Source: JAKFVC01 sp040386595
GTDB lineage: Bacteria; Planctomycetota; Planctomycetia; Planctomycetales; Planctomycetaceae
Length of the DNA: 64,000 nt
NCBI GenBank assembly: GCA_040386595.1
Contig: JAZKFE010000091.1
Span: 44,009 to 108,008 of the forward strand
Direction: 5' to 3'
Shown: one piece after another, positions 35,864 to 44,217 of the stretch
Layout: every line of letters starts with the position of its first letter
How positions within the stretch are numbered: the stretch's first letter is position 1
Notes under the pieces: generated by a model
What the model saw: only the letters and a program-made list of their open reading frames with translations
Told to the model about the DNA's origin: nothing
The model's database searches: none
Made by a program: the position numbers and the translations under genes

Positions 35864-37282
35864 TTACTTGTCGATCCCGTGGCGTTTTAGCTTTTGGCGC
35901 AGGGTCCCGCGATGCAGACCTAATTTCTGGGCGGCTGCGGCACGGTTGTGCCCGCACTGGGCTAAGACCGCTTGCAAGAGTGGTGGTTCGATCACACACA
36001 ACAAGCGATCGTACAAGTCGACCGTGGCGCCGAACTCATCGAGTTGCTCGGCCAGCTGAGATACCCAGCGAGCGATGCCGGTGGAAATCTGCTGGTCTGC
36101 GGAGGGCTTAGTGGCACTTCCCGCGTTGGACATTGGTAGCGGTGGCGGTAGATGTTCGGCGCGTAGCGGACCACTGCGTGCCAGCAGGGCGGCGTACTCA
36201 ATCGCGTTGCGTAATTCGCGGACATTTCCCGCCCACGGCCGCTGTTGTAAGGCCTCCAAAAAACCTTCGGCAAAACGGTGCTGTGACAGGTTGCCAGGGG
36301 CCGAACGTAAAAAATGGGTTGCCAGATCGGGAATGTCCGACAACCGTTCGCGGAGCGGCGGCAGTTCGATATGGAAGACACTTAATCGGTAGTACAAATC
36401 TTCGCGGAACGTGCCGGCAGCCATCATGTCGGCCAAGGGCCGGTTGGTGGCGGCGACAATCCGGACCTGTGTGGGGCGTGGCCGCGGATCACCGACGGCG
36501 GAGTACTCGCGATTTTCCAGGACTCGTAACAACTTCACCTGCAGGGGCAGGGGGGTATCAGCGATTTCATCCAGCAACAATGTTCCGCGTTCGGCAAATT
36601 CGAAGACGCCTCGCCGATCTTCCGTTGCCCCGGTGAAGGAGCCCCGGACATGGCCGAACATTTCACTTTCCACAAGCCCCGGGTTTAATGCCGCCAGACA
36701 GACCGGCAGGAACGGCTTCTCCCGCCGCGCACTGTGCTGATGCAGCAGGCGGGCGACCAGTTCTTTGCCGGTACCACTCTCACCCGTGATCAGCACCGGA
36801 ACATCGGCCGCGGCGACCAGAGCGATCTGTTTGAAGATGCGTTGCATCGCGGGGGACGATCCAATCAGTCCCACTCCACTTTCGTTCGGCGATGCTGGCT
36901 CTGGCTCCGTGACATTCGGGGGAATCGAGGTCAAGGCCCGCTTTAAGACCGTCGCCGCTTGATCGAGATCAAACGGTTTGGTGAGGTAATCGAAGGCCCC
37001 TTCGTGGACTGCTCGTACGGCCGTGTCGAGAGTTCCGAACGCGGTAATCACGACGATCGGAACGTCTCCGATGCGCGGCCGCAAATGCTGTATCGCCGAC
37101 AACCCGTCCATCCCGGGAAGCCGGACATCCATGACGACCACATCCGGGCGGATCGTATCGGTCATCCGCAGGGCTTCTTCTGCCGATGCCGCGACGCTGA
37201 CATCATGGCCATCGTCGGTCAGGAACTCACGCAATCCCCAGCAAATTGCCGGTTCATCATCCACAACGAGAATATGACTCAT
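35864..37282 (-). CDS. NtrC-family sigma-54 dependent response regulator
   Basis: 472 aa. The receiver domain (1-118) has acidic residues D8/D9, phospho-acceptor D52 (VVVMDVRLPG) and K102. The AAA+ domain has Walker A GESGTGKE (167-174) and Walker B LLLDE (235-239). The sigma-54 contact loop reads GSFTGA (214-219) instead of the usual GAFTGA. A Fis-type helix-turn-helix ends the protein (AAAAQKLGLHRGTLRQKLKRHGI). The start ATG 37282 (MSHILVVDDE) is fixed by the receiver domain; the frame to 37339 is an extension. No histidine kinase gene is nearby, so its partner is unlinked. It lies between two 129-bp elements. Confidence 0.94.
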   Translation of the reverse strand: MSHILVVDDEPAICWGLREFLTDDGHDVSVAASAEEALRMTDTIRPDVVVMDVRLPGMDGLSAIQHLRPRIGDVPIVVITAFGTLDTAVRAVHEGAFDYLTKPFDLDQAATVLKRALTSIPPNVTEPEPASPNESGVGLIGSSPAMQRIFKQIALVAAADVPVLITGESGTGKELVARLLHQHSARREKPFLPVCLAALNPGLVESEMFGHVRGSFTGATEDRRGVFEFAERGTLLLDEIADTPLPLQVKLLRVLENREYSAVGDPRPRPTQVRIVAATNRPLADMMAAGTFREDLYYRLSVFHIELPPLRERLSDIPDLATHFLRSAPGNLSQHRFAEGFLEALQQRPWAGNVRELRNAIEYAALLARSGPLRAEHLPPPLPMSNAGSATKPSADQQISTGIARWVSQLAEQLDEFGATVDLYDRLLCVIEPPLLQAVLAQCGHNRAAAAQKLGLHRGTLRQKLKRHGIDK

Positions 37283-37452
37283 GAGTATTCGGACGCCTGA
37301 AGAGCATGTACCGCAAGTTGAGCACGGAATCGGGAACAATCTACTCTAATCCATCTTCGTACTCAGTTGGAGTGCAGACGGTTCTCAGTTTGGCTATAAT
37401 TCAGCTTCCGAAAGTTGGTTCTTCAACGTTGACGCTTTAACGAGTTCAGGTC

Positions 37453-37695
37453 ATGGCTTACGACGCATTTGACGCCCGAATTGAGACGCTGGTGATGGAA
37501 ACCCTCACCCAGTGGGATCCCGCATTGGCCAAGCTTCCCGAAGACGATAAACGCTGGCTGGCTCAAGCGTTACACGCTGATCCCAAGCTGGCCAGCAAGA
37601 TCCGCTACGAACGGACGCACACCGGATTCACGCGTGAAATCACCGTGACGACGGCAGATGTCGAACGTCTCTATCAGCAAAAACTTGACAGCTAG
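37453..37695 (+). CDS. Small conserved hypothetical protein
   Basis: An 80-aa soluble protein, MAYDAFDARIETLVMETLTQ..., mostly helical, with a basic-acidic mix and a C-terminus of DVERLYQQKLDS. No signal peptide, membrane segment or known motif. An ATG at 37453 fits, with AGTTCAGG around 7-12 bases upstream. It is transcribed divergently from the response regulator across 170 bases and converges with the LOG-family gene. The regular composition and clear boundaries support a real gene. Its function is not recognised. Confidence 0.65.
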   Translation: MAYDAFDARIETLVMETLTQWDPALAKLPEDDKRWLAQALHADPKLASKIRYERTHTGFTREITVTTADVERLYQQKLDS

Positions 37696-37782
37696 TAACG
37701 TTTGCTTTGGAGTTCTTCGTCCACATCGCGGAAGTCGATGTGGACGAACGCACTGACGGAAAGCTCGTTCGCCGTGTGGGAC

Positions 37783-38670
37783 CTATTCCCAGAACAGCCA
37801 CCAACGTTTGGGGCGATCGTGAGTCGTCCAGTCGCGGCTCGCGATAAAACCGGGGCCTTCCCGAGTTGGCTTGGAAGGACACGTCGCGAGATGTTCCATG
37901 ACCTCGGCCACGTCGTCGGTCAGGACCAGTCGCGTGATGTCGTGTTGCTCGATCGTACGATTGGCCTGCAGCGTGCTGCGGAAGAACTCGAATAAGGGCT
38001 TCCAGAACTCGACGCCGACGAAGATCACGGGAAAGTTGAACACCTTTCCCGTTTGGATCAGGGTCATGGCTTCGAACGCTTCGTCCAACGTGCCAAACCC
38101 GCCGGGCATAATGACGAACGCTTGCGAATACTTGACCAGCATGACTTTCCGCACGAAGAAGTAGCGGAAGAGAATCATCTGGTCGAGGTAGGGATTCCCC
38201 CCTTGTTCCTTCGGCAGCACGATGTTGCAGCCGACTGATCGTCCACCGACCTCTTTCGCCCCGCGATTTGCGGCTTCCATGATTCCCGGCCCGCCGCCGG
38301 TCATCACCGTAAATCCCAATCGGGCGGCTTCTGCGCCGATTTCTCGGGCTTTCTGGTAGTACGGATGATCCTCGGGAAAACGCGCCGACCCGAACACCGT
38401 GATACATGGACCTTGAAAGTGCAGTGCTCGAAAACCGCGAATGAACTCTGCGGCGATACGGAAGACCCGGAACAGCTCGGAGAAGCGTGATCGAGGTCCT
38501 TCCAGCAAGTTGCGCTCATCACGCAGCCAATTGTGCGCGTTTTCGCCACCGCCGGGGCGTGAAACCGGCGTTTCGTCGACATTTGCTGTTTGAGCCGGGG
38601 ACGGGGGGCCCCCCATTGGCCCCGGATGTTTTGGCGACTCCCTCGATGAAGTTGAATCTAACATTGTCAT
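37783..38670 (-). CDS. LOG-family protein (nucleotide 5'-monophosphate phosphoribohydrolase-like)
   Basis: 295 aa. The Rossmann-fold LOG domain (about 80-265) has the hallmarks GGGPGIMEAANRGA and PGGFGTLDE, the latter holding the catalytic Arg/Glu region of cytokinin-type phosphoribohydrolases. Bacterial members (often misnamed lysine decarboxylases, TIGR00730) release free base from nucleoside monophosphates. The N-terminal 75 residues are hydrophilic, Pro/Ser-rich and probably disordered. The start ATG 38670 has AGGA about 4-5 bases upstream; the ATG two codons later is also possible. Transcribed alone between convergent and divergent genes. Confidence 0.9.
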   Translation of the reverse strand: MTMLDSTSSRESPKHPGPMGGPPSPAQTANVDETPVSRPGGGENAHNWLRDERNLLEGPRSRFSELFRVFRIAAEFIRGFRALHFQGPCITVFGSARFPEDHPYYQKAREIGAEAARLGFTVMTGGGPGIMEAANRGAKEVGGRSVGCNIVLPKEQGGNPYLDQMILFRYFFVRKVMLVKYSQAFVIMPGGFGTLDEAFEAMTLIQTGKVFNFPVIFVGVEFWKPLFEFFRSTLQANRTIEQHDITRLVLTDDVAEVMEHLATCPSKPTREGPGFIASRDWTTHDRPKRWWLFWE

Positions 38671-39016
38671 TCAATCCTGCCAGCAGCGCAGCTGGCTTAG
38701 CGATCCGAAACTCGTTGGGAATTCCAGTTCCCAATGAGTCGAGTTTCGATTGATTGGAAACTATTCTCTATGCAGTCCGGCGTCAGGCCTTCTCAAGTAT
38801 TACGATCACGTCGGGTGCATCCCATCAGTTGATGGCGTAAGGAATTATAGAGGTGGATTGGGACGGGGGAATATGGGCCATTGATCCGCACCGTGTTCGG
38901 GTGGCGGAAAAGGGGACCAGGCGAGGTCGTTCCGTGACCCGCTGGATACAGACTTGGCCGAGTTTTTACCAAATCCGGTACGCATCTGAGTCGCCGGGGG
39001 ATACAACAGTCGCACT
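38671..39016. other. Divergent intergenic region with nested hairpin
   Basis: 346 bases between the LOG gene (-) and maf (+). The only structure is a nested stem at 38707-38747: outer GAAACTCG ... CGAGTTTC overlapping inner ACTCGTTGGGAA ... TTCCCAATGAGT, which could fold in two alternative ways. No gene seen. Confidence 0.5.
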
Positions 39017-39592
39017 ATGCCACACCTCATTCTTGCGAGCGGATCGACATATCGACAACAACTTCTCGAACAAGCGGGCTACGACGTCACCGCTGTGGTG
39101 TCGGGAGTTGATGAGCCAGATCTCTCGCTATTTCCGGATCTAGGGGCCGGTCTGATCTATTTGGCTCAGCTGAAGGCTCGAGCGGTGCAGCGACAGGGAC
39201 ACTGCGGCGTCATCCTGGGGGCGGATACCGTCAGCCTGGCTGCCGGGCAGATTCTTGGCAAGCCGGAAGATCGTTCCGCGGCTCAACAGATGCTCTGGCA
39301 GCTGTCCGGGACGACTCATCAAGTCCTAACCGGTTGGTGTTTACTCCGTACTGCAGATGCGTTGTCCCTGGTGGGGGTGGAACAAACGACGATCACGATG
39401 CGCCGCTGGACAGATGCGGAAGTCCAGGACTATCTGGACAGCGGAGAATGGCAGGGCAAATGTGGCGCGTATGGACTGCAGCTACCCACTGACCCATTCG
39501 TGACCGAAATGGCTGGCAGTGCCTCCAATGTCATCGGTTTGCCTTTGGAGCGTCTCGCCGTCGTGATGCAGGAGTTTCCGCTCGACCTCTGA
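39017..39592 (+). CDS. maf: Maf-family nucleoside triphosphate pyrophosphatase
   Basis: A 191-aa cytoplasmic enzyme that hydrolyses non-canonical or modified nucleotides (dTTP/UTP or m7GTP) to monophosphates, a house-cleaning role. Diagnostic segments are LILASGSTYRQQLLEQAG, the metal/substrate motif LGADTVSL with LGKP, and EWQGKCGAYGLQ. The usual GADTVV reads GADTVS here, a mild variant. Length matches the family (about 190-200). It is followed 22 bases later by the second 129-bp palindromic element. Confidence 0.93.
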   Translation: MPHLILASGSTYRQQLLEQAGYDVTAVVSGVDEPDLSLFPDLGAGLIYLAQLKARAVQRQGHCGVILGADTVSLAAGQILGKPEDRSAAQQMLWQLSGTTHQVLTGWCLLRTADALSLVGVEQTTITMRRWTDAEVQDYLDSGEWQGKCGAYGLQLPTDPFVTEMAGSASNVIGLPLERLAVVMQEFPLDL

Positions 39593-39614
39593 CAGACTGG
39601 TTGGGAGGCGAAGC

Positions 39615-39743
39615 CATAGTCGTTGTTCGCTCCGCGAACAGAACGCGCTCGCAGTAGCGAGGTGGGATCCGCGCTGAGGTTGAATGCGAATTCCAGCCGG
39701 CAACTGCGAATCCGTTGTGTTCGCGGAGCGAACAACGACTATG
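39615..39743. mobile_element. 129-bp MITE-like palindromic element, copy 2
   Basis: The same 25-bp perfect terminal inverted repeats and length as copy 1, in the same orientation. Here the inner TCGCAGT / ACTGCGA pair is perfect, giving a second stem, and CTCGC-AGTA-GCGAG forms a small hairpin. It lies 22 bases after maf, in the 344-base gap before dacB. No coding capacity. Confidence 0.85.
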
Positions 39744-39936
39744 GTTCCGCAGCCGCCTTACCCGCTCACGATGTGGAAAAATCTTTCTCATGTTGGAGGG
39801 AAACCTCCTATAGACTTGGCAGGCGAACGCTTTCACTGTATGCCTGATAGATCACGGTTTGTGCGCGGTGTTTGAAGTTTGCGCCGCAGTGCTGCCAACT
39901 GGATTTTGAACTCGACGTGTGTCGGGAAGGGTGTTT

Positions 39937-41508
39937 ATGTCAGTGCGTTCGATGGGGTGGCGTCTGGTGTCAGGCGCGTTTGTTGTCCTATTGCTGATGG
40001 TGCCTTCCATGCTGCCAGCTGCCGACAAATTGAGCCCATCGCTGTCCGAACTGTTTGACGCATCGGAATACAAAGAAGCGTTCTGCGGCTGCCTGGTGAT
40101 CGATCTTGATTCGGGCAACACGATCTACGAATTGAACGGCGATAAGCTGTTCGCGCCAGCCTCCACCACGAAGCTCTATTCCTGCGCCGCGGCCTTAGAT
40201 GCCCTGGGGGCTAACTACCGCTTTGAGACGCCCCTTTGCCATCGGGGAGAGATCGATCTCAGTGGCCGGTTGAAGGGTGATTTGATCCTGGTGGCCTCGG
40301 GGGATCCGACGTTGGGCGGCCGCACCACGAGTGATGGTAAGATTGCCTTCGTCAACAACGACCATACTTACGCCAATGATTCCGCGAAGGGCGAATTGAC
40401 TCTTGTCGACCCGCTACAGGGGTTAAATGAACTGGCCCAGAAAGTGGCGGCGGTGGGGATTACTCAGGTCCGCGGAGACGTGCTGATTGATGATCGGCTA
40501 TTTGACTTCGCGACAGCTTCCGGTAGCGGCCCCATCCGGGTCACTCCGATTGTCGTGAACGATAACGTGCTCGATATCGTCTTGACGCCGACGCAGTCGG
40601 GGCAGTTGGCCCAATTGAGCTGGCGGCCTCAAACGGCCTCCATTCGAGTCGATTCGCGAGTCACTACCGTAGCTGCCAGTGAGCCGCTGGAAATCGAAGT
40701 GCAAGCCATCGGCCCACGGAACCTGCTGGTCATCGGTAGGATCCCCGAAGGTCACAAACCGCTGTTGAAGATTTGCGAAGTGCCCGACCCCGCGTCATTC
40801 GCCAGATCGTTGTTGATTGAAGCGTTGCAACGAAAAGGGATTACCGTCGAGCGTTCTTTGTGGGCCGATAATGCCCGCGAGCGTTTGCCGGCTCATGAGG
40901 AAGTGGCCAAGTTGCCGCGGTTGACGGTGTTGCAATCTCCGCCCCTGTCGGAATCGATTAAGCTGATTTTCAAAGTGAGCCATAACTTACATGCCAGCAC
41001 TTTGCCACTGCTGGTCGCCGCGAAGAACGGGAAGCGTACCTTAGGGGCCGGCATGTCGTTGCAGCGCGAGTTCCTGTTACGCGCAGGGGTCAACGCAGAC
41101 TCCATTTCGTTTGGGGGCGGGGCGGGAGGTTCTCCGGCAGATGCGGTGACTCCGCGTGCCACGGTGCAACTCTTGCGTCATATGGCCAATCGTCCGGATG
41201 CGGCAGCCTACCGGGATGGCTTACCTGTATTAGGAGTGGATGGAACGTTGTTTGATGCCGTCGCGGCGGACAGTCCGGCGCGAGGCCACGTCCATGCCAA
41301 GACGGGGACTCTGTTCTTCGAGAATTTGCTTAACAATCGTTATCTGGTTACCAGCAAGGCACTCGCGGGGTATATGACGACTTCCCAACGCAAGAACTTG
41401 GCATTCGCCGTGTTTGTCAACAACGCCCACATTCAGACCGAAGCCGACACCGCACGTGTGGGCCGGACCTTGGGCCGTTTCTGTGAATTGGTCTGGGAAG
41501 CCAATTAG
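39937..41508 (+). CDS. dacB: D-alanyl-D-alanine carboxypeptidase/endopeptidase, PBP4 (DacB) type
   Basis: A 523-aa exported peptidase S13. The signal peptide (ending VPSMLPAADK) is followed by the three penicillin-binding motifs: STTK with catalytic Ser76 and Lys79, SHN at 348-350, and KTG at 455-457. The large insert between the first two motifs is typical of PBP4. It trims or cleaves peptide cross-links of peptidoglycan, consistent with the report that planctomycetes contain peptidoglycan. The start ATG 39937 has GGAAGGG 6-7 bases upstream; GTG 39919 is less likely. A bidirectional terminator follows. Confidence 0.93.
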   Translation: MSVRSMGWRLVSGAFVVLLLMVPSMLPAADKLSPSLSELFDASEYKEAFCGCLVIDLDSGNTIYELNGDKLFAPASTTKLYSCAAALDALGANYRFETPLCHRGEIDLSGRLKGDLILVASGDPTLGGRTTSDGKIAFVNNDHTYANDSAKGELTLVDPLQGLNELAQKVAAVGITQVRGDVLIDDRLFDFATASGSGPIRVTPIVVNDNVLDIVLTPTQSGQLAQLSWRPQTASIRVDSRVTTVAASEPLEIEVQAIGPRNLLVIGRIPEGHKPLLKICEVPDPASFARSLLIEALQRKGITVERSLWADNARERLPAHEEVAKLPRLTVLQSPPLSESIKLIFKVSHNLHASTLPLLVAAKNGKRTLGAGMSLQREFLLRAGVNADSISFGGGAGGSPADAVTPRATVQLLRHMANRPDAAAYRDGLPVLGVDGTLFDAVAADSPARGHVHAKTGTLFFENLLNNRYLVTSKALAGYMTTSQRKNLAFAVFVNNAHIQTEADTARVGRTLGRFCELVWEAN

Positions 41509-41648
41509 CGGGCATTCGTGGGAAATCACGGACCTGGGATGCTGGTGCCGTTCTTTCCATTTGTGTCGCAGGGGACCAGGTTTTTTCCGTGGATCAATCT
41601 TCAGGCAGGCGGTCGCACTGCGGCCCCATAGTGTCCCAATAGAAATAG

Positions 41649-41682
41649 AAAAGGCCCCGCGGCTAAACCACGGGGCCTTTTC
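41649..41682. terminator. Bidirectional terminator between dacB and the PilM-complex genes
   Basis: AAAAGGCCCCGCGG ... CCACGGGGCCTTTT: a G+C-rich stem flanked by an A-run and a T-run, usable by both converging transcripts (dacB ends 41508, the minus-strand gene 41773). Confidence 0.85.
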
Positions 41683-41772
41683 TGTTGTTGGGATTCACGT
41701 TCGATTAGAGCCGCTCTTGATCGCCTGTCGCGGAACTCTGACGAGTCCCACGACAAAGCACCGGGGTGTGCT

Positions 41773-44052
41773 CTACTTCTCCATGTTTGCTCGCCCGCCG
41801 CGGGCCGGCTTGGTACCGGGGCGTGGTGAAGTCCCCATGCCTGGCAGCAAGGGGCTGACGCCGGCACCGCCACGGCTGGCTTTGCCACCACGTTTCAACG
41901 CACTCTTGGGGCCGCCCATCATTCCGGGCATCATCATTCCGGGCATCGCACCGGTTTCATCCAAGCTATTCAAGCCGGTTTTGGCTTCACCGGTATCCTT
42001 CAAATATTCCCATGGCTCACGTTCGGCTTTGACCTTCTTGTCGACCACGTTCTCGGCGGGCTTTTCGGTCACGGAATCGAGAACTTTCAAGCGACCGTAT
42101 TCGTCCAGCACGATGGCCTCGAATGGCAGATCTAAACCTTCCTTGGCCTGCTTCTGATCGACGTTGAGATTCAGATCGGGATTCTCCGACGAGAGAATGA
42201 CCGGAGGTAATGCCGTATCCAGCAGGAAGTCCTTCGTGGCGAACAGGGTCTGCCTCTCCAGGTAAGCAGGCTTTCCGAGATCCAGGCGGACTGACGCGGC
42301 CAAGCCACCGATGAACTGCCCGAACTTGGAGACCAGTTTGGAATCGATGTAGGTTCCCAGGCTCGGGTCCCATTGATAAATGCGGATGCGGGCTTCACCG
42401 CGGGTGCGGCCGCGTTTGTCGAGGTCGGTTAGGAACACATTGGTGTCAGATTCGATCACGACCGGAGCTGATGGCTCTGACCATTCGGTGGTTCGGGTTT
42501 CTCCTTCGAGAACCGAAGGTTCTTTCACTTTATCGAGCGACATCCCGTAGTTGGGATTGGCAAATTCCAACTTGACGCGATACCGATAGGCTTCGCCTGG
42601 ATTCACTTCGAAATCGAGGTAACGGAACAGCATGAGATATCCGGCTGCCTTTTCGCCCAGCTGCGGCACCATCCCGTTGTTCATGCCTCCCATGCCGGGG
42701 CCCATTCCCATGCCGGGACCCATACCCGCTCCCATTCCCATGACCGGGGCCACGCCGCCCATCATGGGGCGATTCATTCCACCACCGGGCATCGTCGGCG
42801 TGCCCATGCCTGCAGGGCGGCCGGCGTTCATGTTCATTCTGTTGGGCATTCCCGGCATCCCGGGCATTCCCGGCATTCCCGGCATTCCTGGGCGACCAGC
42901 GGAAACCTTCTTGAAGGTCTCATTAACCATCTCCGCTGACATCGAGCCGCGCAGACCATTGATATCATACTGATTGTTAATGAAGCCACGGCGTTTGCCC
43001 TGCTGTTCTTGCAGCCCTAGCTCTCCGGCTGAATTGATCAGTTGAGAGTTGAATTGTTGTTCTAATTCCCGCTGCTCTTTGGTCAGCTGAAATTGTTCCA
43101 GCGAGGGATGGCTGACGAGGGTCGTATAATCGCCGTCCAGGCGTGTCGGTAACGGCATCGTGAAGACGGGGTCAATGCATTCCGTGATGACCAGATCCGC
43201 AGCTTGTCCGCATTCGCTCAACACTTCGTCGGCGCGATCGAGTTTAACTTCTTCCCATGGGGCATTGGTCCAGGGATCAGGGCCAGCGATCGCTTTCTGA
43301 CGTTCGATCTTGAAGTCCTCGACGACGACCAGGGCGATGCCTTCAGGGATCGTTTCGAGATTCAAGGCCTTTTGAATGGCTTTGCCGATCTCAAATAAGT
43401 TGACAATGCCACGCAGCGCGACGTACCTCTGGCCACGCGGCTGCAGACCAGTGCTGGCCCCCATGCCCATCATGCCTTCGGCGCCCATCATGGGAGATGT
43501 CATCATCATCTCATCTTCGGCTCCCTTACCCTTGCGCTTGTTGGCTTTCGCGATGGCGCCGGTTGCCGGTTTCGCCACCGGGGCTTCCGCAGCTTCCGCT
43601 TCCATCTCGTCAAAGGAGGGAGCGGGCGGATTGACACCCAGGACCATGCGACCGGAGTCCGAGATCAGGTGCTGAACCACAGGCCATTCGGGTTCAGCAC
43701 GCGGCTCTTCACGGGCGTAAATCGGGAATGACATGGGCTTGTCGAACGCAAACGGCGACAGGGAATCGACGAGATTCAACTCGTCATACATCGACATCGC
43801 TGCCGCCTGATACGTCGAGGGTTTAAACGCGGCTTGTCGTTCTTCAGGCCAGGCCCCCGTGTGGAGGGCTTGTCCCGCTGCCGTGGCCTTGGTCAGCAGC
43901 TCGTCCGGCTGTTTGTCGAACCCGCCCCACGTAGTGGACGCGAGCGCTAATAAGACAACCAGGCCCACGGTTCCAAGAACGAACTTCTCACCATGCGCAA
44001 TCAAGATGCGCTTGATCGGCATGTTCTTGAGTTTCGCCATCAACCCTTTCAT
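41773..44052 (-). CDS. Hypothetical single-pass protein of the PilM-complex cluster, Met/Pro/Gly-rich
   Basis: 759 aa. An N-terminal TM anchor (about 18-43, ILIAHGEKFVLGTVGLVVLL) is followed by a large soluble region. The middle (about 390-460) is low-complexity Gly/Met/Pro, including five GMP tandem units, and the C-terminal tail is Gly/Arg/Lys-rich. Between them lie beta-rich segments (YRYRVKLEFANPNYG). The start ATG 44052 has AAGGGGG about 4 bases upstream. It is third after the PilM-like and TM genes on the same strand. Position and topology suggest a PilO/PilP-like part of an alignment complex, but no sequence motif proves this. Confidence 0.65.
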   Translation of the reverse strand: MKGLMAKLKNMPIKRILIAHGEKFVLGTVGLVVLLALASTTWGGFDKQPDELLTKATAAGQALHTGAWPEERQAAFKPSTYQAAAMSMYDELNLVDSLSPFAFDKPMSFPIYAREEPRAEPEWPVVQHLISDSGRMVLGVNPPAPSFDEMEAEAAEAPVAKPATGAIAKANKRKGKGAEDEMMMTSPMMGAEGMMGMGASTGLQPRGQRYVALRGIVNLFEIGKAIQKALNLETIPEGIALVVVEDFKIERQKAIAGPDPWTNAPWEEVKLDRADEVLSECGQAADLVITECIDPVFTMPLPTRLDGDYTTLVSHPSLEQFQLTKEQRELEQQFNSQLINSAGELGLQEQQGKRRGFINNQYDINGLRGSMSAEMVNETFKKVSAGRPGMPGMPGMPGMPGMPNRMNMNAGRPAGMGTPTMPGGGMNRPMMGGVAPVMGMGAGMGPGMGMGPGMGGMNNGMVPQLGEKAAGYLMLFRYLDFEVNPGEAYRYRVKLEFANPNYGMSLDKVKEPSVLEGETRTTEWSEPSAPVVIESDTNVFLTDLDKRGRTRGEARIRIYQWDPSLGTYIDSKLVSKFGQFIGGLAASVRLDLGKPAYLERQTLFATKDFLLDTALPPVILSSENPDLNLNVDQKQAKEGLDLPFEAIVLDEYGRLKVLDSVTEKPAENVVDKKVKAEREPWEYLKDTGEAKTGLNSLDETGAMPGMMMPGMMGGPKSALKRGGKASRGGAGVSPLLPGMGTSPRPGTKPARGGRANMEK
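42845..42889 (-). repeat. Five 9-base tandem repeat units inside the coding region
   Basis: GGCATTCCC-type units, five in a row, encode Gly-Met-Pro tandem units on the minus strand. Because the unit is 9 bases, copy changes keep the frame. Confidence 0.8.
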
Positions 44053-44217
44053 GGGACCCCCTTGAAGCCTGACAGGCTCAATTAGCAACTCGGATTTGAG
44101 ATGACCAACAGCTGTGGAATGGAAAACTCATTCGTGAGGCGGCGGCTGCTCAATTCCTGAAATCTGTTCGTTTCTGGTCTGACTATCGTGTTCTCTGTTC
44201 GCGTCTGGTCTGTTCCG

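Noticed and set aside
42632..42973. Short tandem repeats considered as a CRISPR-like array
   Set aside because: Units are 9 bases, adjacent without spacers, and encode Gly-Met-Pro in the protein.
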